64,000 nt of DNA from Dongshaea marina (GCF_003072645.1 NZ_CP028897.1:757658-821657), one strand, 5' to 3'; shown: positions 18,714 through 28,425, counted from the stretch's first letter. Notes: generated from the letters alone by a model not told the origin. Numbers and translations: made by a program.

Positions 18714-21347
18714 CTAGCCCTGGCTCACCTGTAATGGAGATCTGCACCCTGGCATACCAATACCAGGAGTAATGGCCCCCACCGTACTGCGCAGGCAGTT
18801 TGCCCGCAGATACACCTGATCGCCTCTGTGCACCTTATCAAAATTGACATACTCAGTTGCATGGCCACCTACAGTGCTACCGGTATTCTCTACCGTGACA
18901 TGAACATCGTTCAGGTTTTTGTTGGAGGGCAAGTTGATGGCAATGGCATTCCAGGTCGACCTCCCGGTACATGCGTAGCTGCCAAGTTCCAGATTATCAG
19001 CAAAGTAATCAAGCTGTGCCGGGAGCGTGCGGTGAACATAGGCGGCTCCAACGACCCCCTGATACCTGGGATCCTCTGTGACCAGTAGCCTAAAGCTTCC
19101 GGTTGTCTGCTGGGCTGCGCCCTGATTGTTTCTTAGCTTGATATAGGTGGGCTTAAGGATAATATCCATTTTGCTGTGATCGGCACTATACCTGTGGGTC
19201 ACTGTAAAGGGTTCTGATTGCTGATCCGGGATAAAAGTGGAACTATTGATGAGATAGTGGGGGCGCTGCCTGGCCAGCTCCGGAACCGACACAGTTGCAA
19301 CATGCGCTCCTATCTGGCTGATAGCCTGGGTATCGTTGAAATGGATATTGCCATGGTATGGGATATTCCAAGGGGATGGTGTCACATCGACCATCCAGCG
19401 CTTATCATCAGCCAGAGGATGACTTAAAACAATACTCCTGAAGATATCCTGCTCTTTGGACAGATGGTTGTATTGCAGTAGTGCAGGGCGCACCCCAACA
19501 TCGTCCCTTTGACTCAGATCTGAATAGATATAGGACCCGGTTGCGCTCAGGGCTTCCTCAAGAGAGTGGTCTTGCTTTGACTCCAATGATCTTTGTAAAA
19601 AGTCGTTGTCAGAGGAGCGCCTTGGATCGACAAATACAGGCGTCATTCCGGTGAGTTCCTGAATCTGCGCAAACAGATCTTTTTGCAGCCTGAGAGCTCC
19701 TTCAAGCTGCTCACGGCTCTTATCCGGATAGTGCTGCTGTAGGAGATCAAGAGTTGGGAGCACATCTTCAATTGATAAGATGGGCTGAGTGTATCGATCC
19801 AGTTCAGCATGAGTGACTGGCTTGGAGGCTAGCCCGGAAACTATCTGAATCACTCTATTATTGTGTGAGTTTCTGACAACATTCATTCCAGAAATGCCAG
19901 CATAATTCAGATAAACCTCCTTGAGGACTTCAACAGATTTATCCAGATTGGCATTTAACTTTTCAATGCAGTGCTCGATTTGAGCCTGGCAGACCTGCTC
20001 ATTAAATCCCTCCTGCAGTGAGATTAGACTCACTAACTTGCGTGTAACTTCCGCAGCTTCAGGGTTGGAATGATCCTGGTGATAGTGTTCATAAGCGGCC
20101 AGAGCATGTAGCTTCATCTGATGCCATTTCAGGATAGAGGTTAAGGTTCTGGTTAAGTGTTCCTGAACCATTAGCGCTAAATAGGGGGTGACCACATGAT
20201 AACCGGGATTGTCAGAGTCAGGGTTTGAATGGCGGAACTTAAACTCATAGCCAGCTTGCCCGGACAGATCCCTTCCTGCGTAATAGCGATCTGAGATAGT
20301 TTCAAAGTAACGATTGACGGAGGAGGGTTGCGGAACATAGGGGCGGGAGGTTCCGGTATTCGATTCAGAGTCAAACAGGGCGCTATAGTTCTGGTAGTAC
20401 TGCTGGCTCAAAATATCATAGATAGCGTTAAGCTCAGTGGCTTGTGGGATATATGTTTCAAGGCTGCCCCCTTGTTGAAATAGCGCCTCTTTGAGCTCGA
20501 CCTGATAATGATCAAACCCGGATGACACATGATTTTCGGCAGTGAAAAATGGCTTCATGATCGCACTGTTATACATATCCTGTAGCAGGGATAAGATGTG
20601 ATCGGTTTTTTCACTCAGAGCGACCACCAGATCTTTTACCTCCATCAGAAGATTGGTCATCTGATTGATCTGCTCATGTAAGTCTGAGCCTGTTGACGGT
20701 GAGAGAAAGTCACAGGTTGCTCCGCGAGTGGACTCACAGATCTTACCCACTGTGGATTGCACAAGCCAAAAGGCGCTTGAGTTGAGCATTCCCATCCCAA
20801 AATTGGAGAAAAATGTGCTCAGAAAAGTCGGTGTTGGAGATGGAGCTGCGTATCTTGCGGGTGGTGTTTCATGATTTTGGGATAGCCAGTGTTCTCTTAC
20901 GTTGTTCAGCACCCCATTAAACTCCGAACGCTGTCCGGACTGCTGATAATGATTGAGTGTCGAGACCAGGGAGATGGGGGCTTCAATCAGCCTTGTTTTC
21001 AGTGCTGAGCCCTTATCTATCATCTGTGAATAAAAACAGGCATTGCCTGGCCGACACAGGGTGATACGAAACTTTTCAGGTAAAGCATCTGCAGCGAGCC
21101 TTTTTTCGACTTTGCGAGTGGCGCTAGTAATCTGCAGCTTTTCTATTAGCTGATTTTCTTGTCCATTTGGAGCAGAAAAATAGAGATCATAATGCCCATC
21201 AGAAACAAGGACCCTGCTTATTGGTATGCCAAGATAGATGTATTTTTTGGACTCTGAGCTTTCGGAAAAAGGGAGTGCATCAGATGGGGGAATAAACAGG
21301 AACAAAAACAGAGCATAACCGATATAGCGCCAGGTCATATACCACAT
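18714..21347 (-). CDS. Exported 877-aa protein of unknown function
   Basis: I do not recognise the family. AAGGAGGT seven nt before the ATG makes the start and good expression likely. A signal peptide is clear (hydrophobic YIGYALFLFLFIPP, then SDALP). Next come a small beta-type region, a Pro-rich linker (PPARYAAPSPTPTF), a hydrophobic, possibly amphipathic segment (about residues 175-205), long helices (about 225-265 and onward), and a C-terminal beta-rich part with Cys. The pattern of an exported helical bundle with a hydrophobic hairpin next to a beta domain resembles some pore-forming toxins, but no signature was found. It stands alone, convergent with metA. Confidence 0.75.
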   Translation of the reverse strand: MWYMTWRYIGYALFLFLFIPPSDALPFSESSESKKYIYLGIPISRVLVSDGHYDLYFSAPNGQENQLIEKLQITSATRKVEKRLAADALPEKFRITLCRPGNACFYSQMIDKGSALKTRLIEAPISLVSTLNHYQQSGQRSEFNGVLNNVREHWLSQNHETPPARYAAPSPTPTFLSTFFSNFGMGMLNSSAFWLVQSTVGKICESTRGATCDFLSPSTGSDLHEQINQMTNLLMEVKDLVVALSEKTDHILSLLQDMYNSAIMKPFFTAENHVSSGFDHYQVELKEALFQQGGSLETYIPQATELNAIYDILSQQYYQNYSALFDSESNTGTSRPYVPQPSSVNRYFETISDRYYAGRDLSGQAGYEFKFRHSNPDSDNPGYHVVTPYLALMVQEHLTRTLTSILKWHQMKLHALAAYEHYHQDHSNPEAAEVTRKLVSLISLQEGFNEQVCQAQIEHCIEKLNANLDKSVEVLKEVYLNYAGISGMNVVRNSHNNRVIQIVSGLASKPVTHAELDRYTQPILSIEDVLPTLDLLQQHYPDKSREQLEGALRLQKDLFAQIQELTGMTPVFVDPRRSSDNDFLQRSLESKQDHSLEEALSATGSYIYSDLSQRDDVGVRPALLQYNHLSKEQDIFRSIVLSHPLADDKRWMVDVTPSPWNIPYHGNIHFNDTQAISQIGAHVATVSVPELARQRPHYLINSSTFIPDQQSEPFTVTHRYSADHSKMDIILKPTYIKLRNNQGAAQQTTGSFRLLVTEDPRYQGVVGAAYVHRTLPAQLDYFADNLELGSYACTGRSTWNAIAINLPSNKNLNDVHVTVENTGSTVGGHATEYVNFDKVHRGDQVYLRANCLRSTVGAITPGIGMPGCRSPLQVSQG

Positions 21348-21673
21348 GATGGTACCTCCTTTGTATAGGGGGAGATGATTGCCGAGTCGTTGAACTGAAC
21401 TAAAGCTACCGTTACCCTAAATCATTTTTTTGCCTGTAAGCTCCTCCGTACTATTCGCTGTCTGTTATTAAAGTCATCCCGAATTTACTAAACCCCATCT
21501 TTTCAATCCAGGAATAAGTGGATGAATATTAGTCAGCGCAGGCCTCGTATGGGCTAGTTGATATGCGGCCAAGAGGGGTCACAGCCTGGCAATTCAGTCC
21601 GCTATGATTGCTTCAGCGCCCAATCCGGGAGATTGATTATACTGAAGATGAAGCCTTTAAATGGAGTTTCGAG
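21348..21673. other. Divergent intergenic region
   Basis: Promoter region between the divergent 877-aa gene and the periplasmic binding protein gene. No coding sequence or strong hairpin was seen. Confidence 0.4.
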
Positions 21674-22429
21674 ATGGCTCGTATTTTCAGTCTGCTCCTG
21701 TTTTTACCTGTGTTACTTCTGACGTTCTGCGTTCAGGCTCAATCTCGTGTTTTATTGCTGACAGAAGAGTGGAAGCCGTTTAATTTTGTTCAGGGGACTC
21801 AGATTGTCGGGCTGAGTACAGAGTTGGTCGAGTCGATGTTTGAGCGCGCCGAAATCGACTATCAGATCCGTTTGCTGCCCTGGAGTGGTGCCTATCAGAA
21901 AGCTTTGGATCGTCCAGAGGCGATGCTGTTTACCACCAGTCGCACCGAGAAGCGCGAGAAGCTGTTTAAGTGGATTGGTCCCCTCTATCCAAGAAAGACC
22001 TCTCTTTATAAGCTTAAGAGTCGTCTGGATATCCAGATCAGGCAGGACTCAGATCTAAAAAAATACCGAATCGGTGTATTGCAGGGGGGAGCTGTGCAGG
22101 GAGAGCTGGATGCGCTTGGCCTGAAAGAGGATCTCCATTACTTTACGGTGCGGCGTACCGAGCTAAATATTGAGAAGCTGTTTCGTGACAGGGCCGATCT
22201 GATCCCCGGTGCCGATTTATGGTTTAAAAATCAGGTCAAAGCGAGTGGCTTTTCACCTGAGGAAGTACAGCAGGTATTCGTGATTAGTGACAAGGGGGGC
22301 TATTATCTGGCGGCTAACCTGCAGACGCCGGATGAGGTTGTCCAAAAGCTGCAAGATGCCCTTGATGTACTGATTCAAGAGGGGCTGAGGGAGAAGCTCA
22401 TTAACAAATACAGCCAGCAATTGCAGTGA
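21674..22429 (+). CDS. Periplasmic solute-binding protein, SBP_bac_3 family
   Basis: Start at 21674 puts a signal peptide first (MARIFSLLLFLPVLLLTFC...AQS) and has GGAG about 7 nt upstream; in-frame sequence before it is not signal-like. The 251-residue product follows the family 3 amino-acid-binding pattern (EEWKPFNF..., LPWSGAYQKAL, YRIGVLQGGAVQGELD). No permease or ATPase genes adjoin it, so it is an orphan binding protein of the kind common in marine gammaproteobacteria. Ligand unknown. Confidence 0.85.
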   Translation: MARIFSLLLFLPVLLLTFCVQAQSRVLLLTEEWKPFNFVQGTQIVGLSTELVESMFERAEIDYQIRLLPWSGAYQKALDRPEAMLFTTSRTEKREKLFKWIGPLYPRKTSLYKLKSRLDIQIRQDSDLKKYRIGVLQGGAVQGELDALGLKEDLHYFTVRRTELNIEKLFRDRADLIPGADLWFKNQVKASGFSPEEVQQVFVISDKGGYYLAANLQTPDEVVQKLQDALDVLIQEGLREKLINKYSQQLQ

Positions 22430-22666
22430 ATCTACCCGGGCTATCTCCATATCGCTGTGTCATCAATAAATGAGATACTTCCATGTTTGATTGATATTTG
22501 AGCATCAGATAACGGTGGCATGCAAAAATATAATATTCCTAATGTTATAGCTGTTGTTTATTTTTTACAGCAGAATTATTTAATTTATATTATCCTCTCA
22601 GAATAAGAAAAATCATATTGAGCACAATTTATTGTATTCGTGATTATGACAGATGGATAATAAGTT

Positions 22667-24319
22667 ATGGATTTACTAAAGAATATTCATGAAACGTTAG
22701 TTAATGAAAAAAATCAGGGTAGTCCACAGATAGAGGCTTGTGATCTCTTTAATCTTGGACTCGATGGTCTGGAAGGGACATTCATTGAGAATAATCCTCT
22801 GATTCGAGCTCAAGAGATATTTACTCGCGCAAGAGAGTTGATTCAGTCTGCACAGAGTGAGGTCCTGATTTCTCTTTATAAATTTCAAAGTGATTCAGAT
22901 GGCGCTTTGGAGATAATGAGAGGGCTTCAGTTTTTAAGTGAAAACCGCCGCCAGGTCAAAGTAAGAGTGGTTGTGAATAAAAAATCAGGGCCTGCGACCT
23001 TAGTTGGATCATCCAGGAAAAGGCCTCCTATAGATTACCAGGAATTTCAAAGGCAAGATTTAGAGCCTTTTGATATCAATATTGCGGATCATAAGCATAA
23101 ATTTGTTAACTCTAATCACTCAAAAGTAATAGTTGTTGATGGGAAGGTGGCTATTGTCATGAGTGGAGATCCATCATTGAAGAATAACTTTACTGAAGAT
23201 GCCTGGATGGAGATTGGAAGTATTGTTCATGGTGGTGTGGTTCAATCTATACGCAACCATTTTGTAACCTTATGGAGTGCAGAAAATGTATCATTAAATC
23301 ATGGGGTTACCGATAAGGTTATGTTGCAACAGGCCAACATTAAGAAGCATTACTACAGAGGCGGAGATGGGATCTTATACCTTGGTAAATCAAGGTCATC
23401 TGATATGTTAAAAAGGTATGCTTCTCCTTATAAAATTGCATTGCTTATGCTACTTGAGCAGGCGAGTGAAAGTGTTAATCTGATGTGCAACAATATTAAT
23501 GATCCGGATATTATTAATGCTCTTGCGGCATGTGTTCACAGAGGGGTTGTGGTTAAAGTTCTGGTTGGGCGCTACCATGGTGAAACGGCTGAGTCGATCC
23601 CCCTTGCAGGAGGAAGTAATTTAAAATCTTTGCAAAAATTGATGGCGTTATCTGAGGGGAATGGGCAGGAAAACCTATTAGTTCACTGGGCGTGTGATAA
23701 GAAGGGACATTTGACCCAGAATATGGGGGCGGGCACAATTCATGCGAAACTTGTTCTTGTGGATAGTGAGTATATATTGACAGGATCTTCGCTACCAGAT
23801 TTGCAATCATGCTACCATTCGAGAGAATCTGATCTGCTAATCCGATCAAAAGAGCATGCACAAATTTATCATGATACAATTTTTTATCCGGTGTTGAATA
23901 TTAGTATTAGTCAAGATAATTACGCAGATGTTCAAATTGTCAGTAGAGAGCAGATAAAAAGATCTCTTCCTCATGCAAGGGATCAGAATACGATTTTAAT
24001 GCTTATTGAAAATTATATTAATATGCGTGAGCGAGAGAGGCGGTTTTATAAATTCAGGAGAATATTCAGAGGCTCATCCTACGATAGAACATCAAAAATA
24101 TCAGCTGCCATAAAATTAAAAATGTTGGTTGAAAGTGATATGAGACAGTCAGGACAAGCACCCTCTTTCCAAGAGCAACTATTATATGAATGGGAGATTC
24201 AAGATCTGGAGATGACTTCATCTGAGCTGAAAGCTCTACAAGATGGATTGTTGAAGAGTCTATATTTAGCAGTGAACCAGCTCAGAGGAGAAGAGATAAA
24301 AATATCTAGAATTCAATGA
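22667..24319 (+). CDS. Phospholipase D-like protein with two HKD motifs
   Basis: The 550-residue product carries both catalytic HxKx4D motifs of the PLD superfamily: H151, K153, D158 in NSNHSKVIVVDGK and H359, K361, D366 in GTIHAKLVLVD. Each is followed by the expected small-residue strand (MSGDPS, TGSSL). No signal peptide is visible, so it acts in the cytosol or is delivered by a secretion system. The last 150 residues are helical and charged. It could be a phospholipase effector, a nuclease or a lipid synthase; the family motif alone does not decide. The gene is AT-rich against the hyp region and is followed by an IS982-family element, consistent with transfer. Confidence 0.85.
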   Translation: MDLLKNIHETLVNEKNQGSPQIEACDLFNLGLDGLEGTFIENNPLIRAQEIFTRARELIQSAQSEVLISLYKFQSDSDGALEIMRGLQFLSENRRQVKVRVVVNKKSGPATLVGSSRKRPPIDYQEFQRQDLEPFDINIADHKHKFVNSNHSKVIVVDGKVAIVMSGDPSLKNNFTEDAWMEIGSIVHGGVVQSIRNHFVTLWSAENVSLNHGVTDKVMLQQANIKKHYYRGGDGILYLGKSRSSDMLKRYASPYKIALLMLLEQASESVNLMCNNINDPDIINALAACVHRGVVVKVLVGRYHGETAESIPLAGGSNLKSLQKLMALSEGNGQENLLVHWACDKKGHLTQNMGAGTIHAKLVLVDSEYILTGSSLPDLQSCYHSRESDLLIRSKEHAQIYHDTIFYPVLNISISQDNYADVQIVSREQIKRSLPHARDQNTILMLIENYINMRERERRFYKFRRIFRGSSYDRTSKISAAIKLKMLVESDMRQSGQAPSFQEQLLYEWEIQDLEMTSSELKALQDGLLKSLYLAVNQLRGEEIKISRIQ

Positions 24320-24374
24320 TGAAGAAGTGTGTGCTATTGGAATATTTATATCTATAGCCGAGGATGCAGGAGTG

Positions 24375-24464
24375 ATGATTCGAATACTACTCCTACATCT
24401 ATTTATGACTGTTTCTATTTTCTTGGCTCTAATCATCTTCTTGTGCTCACTCAGGGGGGAGTAA
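24375..24464 (+). CDS. Possible 29-aa hydrophobic peptide
   Basis: A 30-codon frame encodes a short basic N-terminus (MIRILLLH) followed by one membrane-spanning stretch (LFMTVSIFLALIIFLCSL). AGGAG lies only two nt before the ATG, which is too close for an ideal start. Size and shape resemble small membrane toxins of type I systems, but no antisense RNA could be identified and it may be chance. Confidence 0.25.
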   Translation: MIRILLLHLFMTVSIFLALIIFLCSLRGE

Positions 24465-24481
24465 GCCCTGCATTCAAGGAT

Positions 24482-25471
24482 TTAATCAACCTGAGCTGCG
24501 CATAAGAGGGGAACTAAAAGCCCAAGCTGCGATCTGATCGTTTGTCCAGAACCATCAATCGCCAAGGAGCTTGGGCATGATCAATTTAGAAGCTATTTTC
24601 GTTGATGTCGATGATTTCTGTCAGGTCTTTCTACCCGCTTGGCAAAAACAGCAGATCTCCTTAGGTGTGAAGCAGCGGAACAGACCCTCTCGCCTGGCTG
24701 TCAGTGAAGTGATGACCATCGTCATCGCATTCCATCGTTTGGGATTCCGAGACTTTAAATCCTATTATCTTCAGTTCGTATGTAAGTACTGGAAAAGCGA
24801 GTTCCCCGGCCTGGTGAGTTACACCCGGATGTTGAAATTGATGCAAACGACCCTTGTCCCTTTGTGCTCCTATCTCACCCACAGACAAGCAAAACCTACT
24901 GGGATTGCATTCGTCGACTCAACAAAACTTCAGGTTTGCCATAACCTTCGCATCCCTCGACATCAAGTATTTGAAGGTGCTGCCAAGCGTGGCAAAGGAA
25001 CCATGGGGTGGTTTTATGGATTTAAATTGCACCTTATCATCAATGATCAAGGTGGTGTTATCTCGGTCAAATTAACCCCAGCCAATGTTGATGACAGAAC
25101 TCCTCTTCCTGAAATGTGCGAGCAGCTCTGGGGTTCACTCTATGGAGATAAAGGCTATATTTCAGGACCACTTGCAGAAGAGCTGGCAGACCAAGGGGTC
25201 ACATTAATTACCAGCATCAGGAAGAATATGAAACCAAAGTTGATGCGGCTATGGGATAAGCTGATGCTTCGCAAACGCTTCATCATTGAAACCGTCTTTG
25301 ATCAGCTGAAGAACATCTCTCAGATAGAACACTCACGGCATCGTAGCTGCGTCAGCTTTATGGTGAATCTCCTTGCTGGCCTCATTGCATATACCTTCCA
25401 GGAAAAGAAGCCGAGCATCCGAATGTCTCGGCTTGAAAAGGAAGAGCTTATGCAGATCTGAGGTTAATCAA
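24482..25471 (+). mobile_element. IS982-family insertion sequence
   Basis: About 1 kb. Imperfect terminal inverted repeats were found by eye: 24482-24506 against the reverse complement of 25447-25471, 19 of 25 positions matching. The true tips may extend a few bases beyond either arm. No clear target duplication was identified. The right arm overlaps the 3' end of the transposase gene and also holds the stop codon of the neighbouring minus-strand gene. Confidence 0.8.
24577..25461 (+). CDS. IS982-family transposase
   Basis: 294 residues, intact. The DDE-type core is visible: FVDSTKLQVCHN (first Asp), GDKGYISG (second Asp) and a late Glu in KRFIIETVFDQLKN. The order and the FYGFKLHLIIND segment match IS982 transposases. 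AAGGAG precedes ATG 24577; a TTG two codons earlier is less likely. The frame is complete, so the element may be active. Confidence 0.92.
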   Translation: MINLEAIFVDVDDFCQVFLPAWQKQQISLGVKQRNRPSRLAVSEVMTIVIAFHRLGFRDFKSYYLQFVCKYWKSEFPGLVSYTRMLKLMQTTLVPLCSYLTHRQAKPTGIAFVDSTKLQVCHNLRIPRHQVFEGAAKRGKGTMGWFYGFKLHLIINDQGGVISVKLTPANVDDRTPLPEMCEQLWGSLYGDKGYISGPLAEELADQGVTLITSIRKNMKPKLMRLWDKLMLRKRFIIETVFDQLKNISQIEHSRHRSCVSFMVNLLAGLIAYTFQEKKPSIRMSRLEKEELMQI

Positions 25472-26327
25472 TGGTAAATGAGTCTTCAATGAATCTGTTC
25501 AGGTACTCACGCGGACTTCTGGCCGCCAAGCTGAATTGATCTTTATTATGTGTGTCTATGATTATAACTTGACGTCCCCCTATAAATAGCATATTGAATT
25601 TATGGCCAAACGAGTGATGCTTATAATCTCCAGAGATAGTGTAAACATTATTTGCTTGCATCTGTGCAATAGCTTGACTTACAGAAAGGCCATCTTGGTC
25701 ATTATCTCCTGAGGCTATTTTAGGGAAATGATAATTCCATCGCTGCTCCCTGCATGCCCCATTCTGGATAAAATAGGAAACATTATCGGCGCAATGAACA
25801 CAATTACCTCTTCCACTCACATGGCAGTTTCTATATATCTCACTGGCAGATGTATTATGTATAAGAATGTCATGGGTACTATATGTGCTAATATCAAAAG
25901 CGTTACCAACAGTATAGCTTTGGCAGAGTCTTTCAATATTAGTATGCTGATAAATTCTCTGTAATCCAGACTCATGGCTGAGTCCAGGGTTCATTTTGAT
26001 GAACTCAAGATAATAGTCAATCAGTTGTTGACCCTTTCCCTTAGAAAAGGATCTGCGTTGATGGACAATTACATTATGCTTATCCAAGAGGCTCATTGCT
26101 TCATTCGATATTGCGTTAACTATTATGCTTGCAGCACAGATGTTTCTATTTGTTTTCTCTTCACTGAAGTATGTTTTCTTTGAAAATCGCTTGCTAAGCC
26201 ACCTGTTTCTATCGGCAGCATACATATTCAGCACTAGAGAAAGCTGTCTTATTACATATGAATAATCCAGTTCATTCAGATTGTTTCTAATTCTTCTGTC
26301 GTAATCAATGAGATAAATGTTCGGCAT
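25464..26327 (-). CDS. Possible Cys-His-Asp hydrolase, effector-like, 3' end altered by IS982
   Basis: No family recognised with certainty. ATG 26327 is preferred because the frame upstream has only a GTG inside a hairpin. The 287-residue product has a GRGNCVHCADN segment (C176), HSFGHKFNMLF (H242) and GGRQVIIIDTH (D258). This order and spacing fit a papain-like or transglutaminase-like catalytic triad, which is inference. No signal peptide. Its stop lies inside the right inverted repeat of the IS982 element, so the last residues are IS-derived and the original C-terminus is probably lost. The gene is AT-rich and follows a metallophosphatase gene on the same strand. Confidence 0.6.
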   Translation of the reverse strand: MPNIYLIDYDRRIRNNLNELDYSYVIRQLSLVLNMYAADRNRWLSKRFSKKTYFSEEKTNRNICAASIIVNAISNEAMSLLDKHNVIVHQRRSFSKGKGQQLIDYYLEFIKMNPGLSHESGLQRIYQHTNIERLCQSYTVGNAFDISTYSTHDILIHNTSASEIYRNCHVSGRGNCVHCADNVSYFIQNGACREQRWNYHFPKIASGDNDQDGLSVSQAIAQMQANNVYTISGDYKHHSFGHKFNMLFIGGRQVIIIDTHNKDQFSLAARSPREYLNRFIEDSFTID

Positions 26328-26359
26328 GATTTTTATTCTTTTGTTATTTATTTTTGAAT

Positions 26360-26390
26360 GGTCAAGCAGAGTACTCAACACTGCTTGACC
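26360..26390 (-). terminator. Inverted repeat between metallophosphatase and Cys-His-Asp gene
   Basis: Perfect 10-bp stem GGTCAAGCAG/CTGCTTGACC, 11-nt loop, 13 bp past the metallophosphatase stop. No U-run follows, so it may attenuate rather than fully stop transcription into the next gene. Confidence 0.5.
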
Positions 26391-26402
26391 AATCGGGAGA
26401 GC

Positions 26403-27818
26403 TCAGAGATTCACCTGTACATTATGACTAGGGTGATCTTGAGCGAACATCTGCTCCAGCTCTAACTGACCGATTATATTTGTCAGAGCTGCTCTTCCCC
26501 GGATTGAGCTCATTTCCTGAGGAACACTATGAATAAAGAATATTCTCTCCCTTGCTGCATGGGGCTCATTCGTTTTACCACAGTCGTTATCTAAACTAAA
26601 AAGTCGTTTTCCACCCGTATTATCATCTTGATAGTTATCGTGACCAGTTATGTGATTTGTAACCGCATTTGGGTATATATCCATTAACCTGTTATTCCCT
26701 ATAGGCGCTCTATCTCTCCAATTTTCTTTTCTAACCCAAACCACTTCGTATAATATCATTCCTCTTTGAAATGTATTTATTTTACCTCGAATAACAGCAG
26801 ATAAGTATTGATTCATAATATCTACTTTTTCTGCGAAGCTATGGGGTGTTTCTTCGGTATCGGGTCTCTGGGAAAAACAATTTTGATCTTCTGGATTTTG
26901 AATCAGTAACCATAATGTACGGAATAATTCACCCGTGATGGGAGCATGTGAAAAGAATGTTTGGCTTGGAATGTCAAAATGGAATAACTGATAGGCATCA
27001 TTAAAAACAGTCTGGTAGCGGGCTTGTTGCTGCACTGATATGATCGATTGATGGAATTGTTCTGGACTTGGCTCATGGCCGCCCTGATGTATGGCTCTGA
27101 ACGCATTATCATGGTTACCATAAATGGCAATCAGGTTAACACCACGGCTCCTTACCTGGGATATCAACTCAAGCTTTGCCTTATCATGAGGATTTCGATC
27201 GGCAAGTATGTCTCCGAGAAAAAGGATCGTAAGGCTTGGATCGACATTGATTTGAATTATTCCTTGGGCTATGTATTGTTCGATAATTTCGGGAGAAGGG
27301 GCTTGAAGCAATCTTTTGTACTGTACCGGACCGATCTCTATGGTTCCCAGGCGAATAAAATGATCCAGGGCTTTTTGGAAGTTTCCGTGGATATCCCCAT
27401 AGGCAGCCAAGCGGATCTCTCCTACACGAGGAGAATCATTTAATTTTTTAGGGATTTTCTTATCTTTAGAATCAAATATTATTTCAGTTGAATATAGCTG
27501 TTCCAGGATATAGTGGTTACCAAATTGCCTTCTTATTGGATCTGGAATCTGAATTTCATCTGCTCTATGCAAATTATTGAGGAGATTAAGTAGTGCCTCT
27601 CCGGTGCGCCCGTTATTCCGGGTTAGCTTTCCCCAGCGATTGGGATCTCTTTGAGCTGATATAGGCACTCCATTTTCGAAAGTAACCTTGTACCATCTTT
27701 CTTTGTGGCGAGCTTTTATTTTAAATCTTTTTTCATCAATACCTTGTTGGCGGACGGTTCTGCGGATGTTATTGATATGTATTACATCCATGAAACTTAA
27801 GCGGATATAATCAGGCAT
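26403..27818 (-). CDS. Calcineurin-like metallophosphatase, effector-type
   Basis: The 471-residue product has the complete metallophosphoesterase signature: GDIHGN (D142, H144), LGDILADR (G202-R208), YGNHDN (N235-H236-D237), SHAPI (H291) and TGHDN (H393). A 130-residue N-terminal extension and a long insert distinguish it from housekeeping Ser/Thr phosphatases. The arrangement recalls Legionella WipA/WipB effectors, but that is a resemblance, not a proven relationship. No signal peptide. AAGGA lies six nt before ATG. It is AT-rich and upstream of the Cys-His-Asp protein gene. Confidence 0.85.
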   Translation of the reverse strand: MPDYIRLSFMDVIHINNIRRTVRQQGIDEKRFKIKARHKERWYKVTFENGVPISAQRDPNRWGKLTRNNGRTGEALLNLLNNLHRADEIQIPDPIRRQFGNHYILEQLYSTEIIFDSKDKKIPKKLNDSPRVGEIRLAAYGDIHGNFQKALDHFIRLGTIEIGPVQYKRLLQAPSPEIIEQYIAQGIIQINVDPSLTILFLGDILADRNPHDKAKLELISQVRSRGVNLIAIYGNHDNAFRAIHQGGHEPSPEQFHQSIISVQQQARYQTVFNDAYQLFHFDIPSQTFFSHAPITGELFRTLWLLIQNPEDQNCFSQRPDTEETPHSFAEKVDIMNQYLSAVIRGKINTFQRGMILYEVVWVRKENWRDRAPIGNNRLMDIYPNAVTNHITGHDNYQDDNTGGKRLFSLDNDCGKTNEPHAARERIFFIHSVPQEMSSIRGRAALTNIIGQLELEQMFAQDHPSHNVQVNL

Positions 27819-28008
27819 GTTTTTCCTTTTGATATGTTATTATTGTTTGTTCTATTTCCCTTATACCATTATTGAATTAAATGTTCTTTCAGAACAGAAC
27901 CATAGTTTTACTTTTGAATACAAATTAAGATAACTAGAGACTCTTTGGATCATATCTTCTGACTATGGAAATAGATAGAAGAGGGGCCTGTTATCTATGC
28001 TTCGATGA

Positions 28009-28425
28009 CTAATTGGTGTTGAGTGCCAGTTGTTTCCTTACCCAGCTCAGCGACGACTCAATATCTTCGAAATACTCCATGGTAAATGGCGTATTTTCGA
28101 CCAGATGGGCCAGGTGGTTCATCACCATCTTTTGCATATGCATGCTGGGGATCACAGCCATGCAGCGCATATTGTTCTCAACAAACCAACTGATGTTTGC
28201 ATCAAAATACGCAACAACCGGGGGCGTGGCCAGCTCCCACTCGCGCATATCAGCAACAGCTCCCCAGGGGGCGTGATCTAAACTGGATTGGCAGTGTTCC
28301 TTCATCTGTGCGATCTCTTGCTGGGCGGTTTGAAGGTTCCAACCACCAATTAAGGTGACCACCATGATCTGCTCATCGAACAGCTGGGTATCAATGATGA
28401 AGCGTCCATGTTCTTTGAGTCCCAT
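28009..28425 (-). CDS. STAS/SpoIIAA-like protein, paralogue A
   Basis: 138 residues, no signal peptide. The pattern of a beta-strand pair, PWGAVADMREWELATPPVVA, and a final helix (SLSWVRKQL) resembles the SpoIIAA-like/STAS fold seen in many small marine bacterial proteins. It shares its layout with the divergent neighbour at 28581: both have a W-E-L-x-T-P segment and then a conserved YF-x-D near the C-terminus. The two therefore look like diverged duplicates. Function unknown. Confidence 0.75.
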   Translation of the reverse strand: MGLKEHGRFIIDTQLFDEQIMVVTLIGGWNLQTAQQEIAQMKEHCQSSLDHAPWGAVADMREWELATPPVVAYFDANISWFVENNMRCMAVIPSMHMQKMVMNHLAHLVENTPFTMEYFEDIESSLSWVRKQLALNTN

